From the NCBI RefSeq assembly GCF_002979435.1, contig NZ_PCOV01000007.1, positions 124,001 to 188,000 of the forward strand: DNA of 64,000 nt, given 5' to 3'. This document shows positions 62,323-64,000 of the stretch, piece after piece (position 1 is the first letter of the stretch; each line of letters begins with the position of its first letter). The notes beneath the pieces were generated by a model. The model ran no database searches. It was not told the origin of the DNA and saw only the letters and a program-made list of their open reading frames with translations. The stretch comes from Microbacterium sp. MYb66. GTDB taxonomy: Bacteria; Actinomycetota; Actinomycetes; Actinomycetales; Microbacteriaceae. The position numbers and the translations under genes are program-made.

Positions 62323-63852
62323 ATGCGCTGCACCCTCGGGGTGGACATCGGCACATCCAGCAGCAAGGGCGTGCTCGTCGGGCCCGACGGCGCGATCCTC
62401 GCCACGGCGACGCGTGCGCACGAGGTCAGCCGTCCGCACACCGGCTGGGTGGAGATGGACGGCGACGTGTGGTGGGACGAGTTCGTCTCCCTCGCCCGCG
62501 AACTGCTCGCCGCCACGCCGGATGCCGACATCGTCGGCGTCGGAGTGAGCGGCATGGGCCCGTGCATCCTGCTGGCCGATGAGCGCGACGTGCCCGTGCG
62601 TCCGGCCATCCTCTACGGGGTCGACACCCGCTCGACCGCGCAGATCGACCGGATCACGGCGGAGCTCGGGGTCGACGAGATCGCCCGGGTCGGCGGCTCG
62701 ACCCTGACCTCGCAGGCCGGCGGTCCGAAGATCGCCTGGGTCGGCGACGAGGAGCCGGGGGCCTGGTCGAGGGCGCGGCGTCTCTACATGCCCGCCTCGT
62801 GGCTGGTCCGGAGACTGACCGGGGCCTACGTGCTCGATCACCAGTCCGCCAGCCAGGTCTCACCGCTCTACGACATCGACGGCGCGCGCTGGCACGACGC
62901 GTGGTGGGAGCGGTATGCGGAGCCCGTCGAACAGCCCCCGCTGCTCTGGGCGGGCGAGGTCGCCGGAGCGGTGACCGCGCACGCGGAATCCGTCACCGGG
63001 ATCCCCGCGGGCACCCCGGTCGTCGCGGGCACGATCGACGCCTGGACCGAGGCCGTCAGCGTGGGCGCGCACGAGGTCGGCGACCTCATGCTGATGTACG
63101 GGACGACGATGTTCATGGTCTTCACGAACAGTGTCGCGACCGGGGAGGAGACTCTGCGGACCCCGTCGATGTGGACCACGGCCGGTGCCTTCGCGGGGAC
63201 CCGCAACCTCGCGGGCGGTCTGTCCACCTCGGGTGCGCTGACGGCCTGGCTGAAAGGCCTCACGGGGGCCGACTATCCCGAACTGCTGGCCGACGCCGAG
63301 ACCGCGGGACCCGGCGCGCACGGACTGCTCGTGCTGCCGTATTTCGCCGGAGAGCGGACCCCCATCCAGGACCCCGATGCCCGGGGGGTGATCGCGGGTC
63401 TCACCCTGGAGCACACGCGCGGCGATCTGTACCGCGCGGCGCTCGAGGCCACCGCGCTCGGCGTGCGGCACAACGTCGAGACCATGCGCGCCGCCGGCGC
63501 CGACATCCGCCGCATCGTCGCGGTCGGCGGGGGCACGCAGGGGCGGCTGTGGCTGCAGATCGTCTCCGACGTCACCGGTCTCGTGCAGGAGGTGCCGGAG
63601 ACCACGATCGGCGCCAGCTACGGGGCGGCCTTCCTCGCCGCGACTGCGACGGCCGAGCCGGACGAGACGCCGGCGATCGCCGACTGGAACCCGATCGCGG
63701 AGCGCATCCGACCCGATGAGGCGCTCCGATCGTTCTACGACACCCTCTTCGACCGCTACGTGCGCCTATACGAGGACTCGAAATCCGTCATCCACGATCT
63801 CGCCGCCGCGCAGCGCGGCGCCGCACCCATCCCAACCCCGGAGGCATCATGA
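62323..63852 (+). CDS. FGGY family carbohydrate kinase (ribulo-/xylulokinase-like)
   Basis: 509 residues from ATG 62323 (GAGGAGG box); an ATG at 62257 overlaps the operator and is rejected. The ATPase core has DIGTSSSKGVLV (residues 8-19), PHTGWVEMDGDVWWDE, GVDTRSTAQIDRI, the second FGGY region VGGGTQGRLWLQIVSDVTG and LPYFAGERTPIQDPDARG. FGGY kinases phosphorylate pentuloses, fuculose, glycerol and related substrates. With an isomerase gene coupled after it, D-ribulokinase or D-xylulokinase activity is likely (inference). Its stop overlaps the next ATG. Confidence 0.88.
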   Translation: MRCTLGVDIGTSSSKGVLVGPDGAILATATRAHEVSRPHTGWVEMDGDVWWDEFVSLARELLAATPDADIVGVGVSGMGPCILLADERDVPVRPAILYGVDTRSTAQIDRITAELGVDEIARVGGSTLTSQAGGPKIAWVGDEEPGAWSRARRLYMPASWLVRRLTGAYVLDHQSASQVSPLYDIDGARWHDAWWERYAEPVEQPPLLWAGEVAGAVTAHAESVTGIPAGTPVVAGTIDAWTEAVSVGAHEVGDLMLMYGTTMFMVFTNSVATGEETLRTPSMWTTAGAFAGTRNLAGGLSTSGALTAWLKGLTGADYPELLADAETAGPGAHGLLVLPYFAGERTPIQDPDARGVIAGLTLEHTRGDLYRAALEATALGVRHNVETMRAAGADIRRIVAVGGGTQGRLWLQIVSDVTGLVQEVPETTIGASYGAAFLAATATAEPDETPAIADWNPIAERIRPDEALRSFYDTLFDRYVRLYEDSKSVIHDLAAAQRGAAPIPTPEAS

Positions 63853-64000
63853 CCACCTACACCCTGCCCGCCCGGGCATCCCGACCCACGTCCGCGCCGA
63901 AGACGGCGTACCTGATCACCTCCGGCGACCTGCGCGAATCCGCGAACGTCGCGGGGTGGCCCACCCAGGTCGAGCTCGAGACCGGTGTCACCGGCGTGCT
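63849..64000 (+). CDS. Fucose/arabinose isomerase-like protein, 3'-truncated by window edge
   Basis: Only 50 complete codons are visible, starting at ATG 63849 with ATGA coupling to the kinase. The N-terminal segment TAYLITSGDLRESANVAGWPTQ resembles the opening of actinobacterial L-fucose/L-arabinose isomerase family proteins, in which xxGDLRxxxNxxxWP is conserved. L-fucose isomerases also convert D-arabinose to D-ribulose, the substrate expected for the coupled kinase. The call rests on a short stretch and on context. Confidence 0.55.
   Translation, partial: MTTYTLPARASRPTSAPKTAYLITSGDLRESANVAGWPTQVELETGVTGV

Overview
The window looks like chromosome of a high-GC actinobacterium of the Microbacteriaceae, most probably Microbacterium. 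Supporting signs are the very GC-rich codon use, the HspR-controlled dnaK-grpE-dnaJ-hspR operon with HAIR operators, a DUF222/HNH protein, ATGA-coupled genes, several apparently leaderless genes, and three sugar ABC importers that lack their own ATPase. I see no rRNA, tRNA, CRISPR, phage or transposase.

Layout. 0-4.6 kb: the end of an oligopeptide-type ABC importer (a permease-ATPase fusion plus a second ATPase) coupled to GH20 and GH1 glycosidases, probably an oligosaccharide (chitobiose-like) uptake operon. 4.7-15 kb: efflux and stress genes, each beside its own regulator: a divergent MarR-type pair with two matching operators and a decayed MFS remnant; soxR with a textbook SoxR box facing an MFS/imine-reductase-like operon; an HxlR regulator facing an MFS pump; two divergent winged-helix proteins with Gly/His-rich segments beside a CDF metal transporter; and a UMF1-type MFS. 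15-23.5 kb: a nucleoside operon (hydrolase, ABC importer, ribokinase) and a second unit (divergent nucleoside-hydrolase-like protein, secreted beta-propeller), on either side of a LacI regulator; both share the operator TCTAYTCGNGTAGA. 23.5-30.3 kb: a double-HTH Lrp-type regulator and an operon of MHS transporter, amidohydrolase, ThDP enzyme and agmatinase-family ureohydrolase, resembling the second half of the arginine transaminase pathway. 30.3-38.5 kb: single genes (lipoproteins, MFS, AraC, MerR, thioredoxin-reductase-like protein, HNH protein). 38.5-42.7 kb: heat-shock operon. 42.7-51.8 kb: GntR-headed operon with sugar permeases, GH78 rhamnosidase, binding protein, DapA-family lyase/aldolase and a sialidase-fold secreted protein.

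51.8-64 kb is the most interesting part. A DUF4185 (GH183) lipoprotein, a complete sugar ABC importer (minus ATPase), a GH116 enzyme, a DUF2961 (GH172) enzyme, a LacI repressor, a FGGY pentulokinase-like kinase and the start of a fucose/arabinose-isomerase-like gene are tied together by four copies of the operator TGAAATCGATTTCR. GH183, GH172 and one GH116 clade are the families I recall as D-arabinofuranosidases acting on mycobacterial arabinogalactan and lipoarabinomannan. Isomerase plus kinase would convert D-arabinose to D-ribulose 5-phosphate. I read this as a D-arabinan scavenging locus, that is, feeding on the cell walls of Mycobacteriales. A fifth, degenerate copy of the operator precedes the neighbouring GntR/rhamnosidase operon.

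All calls come from reading by eye; no database search was run.
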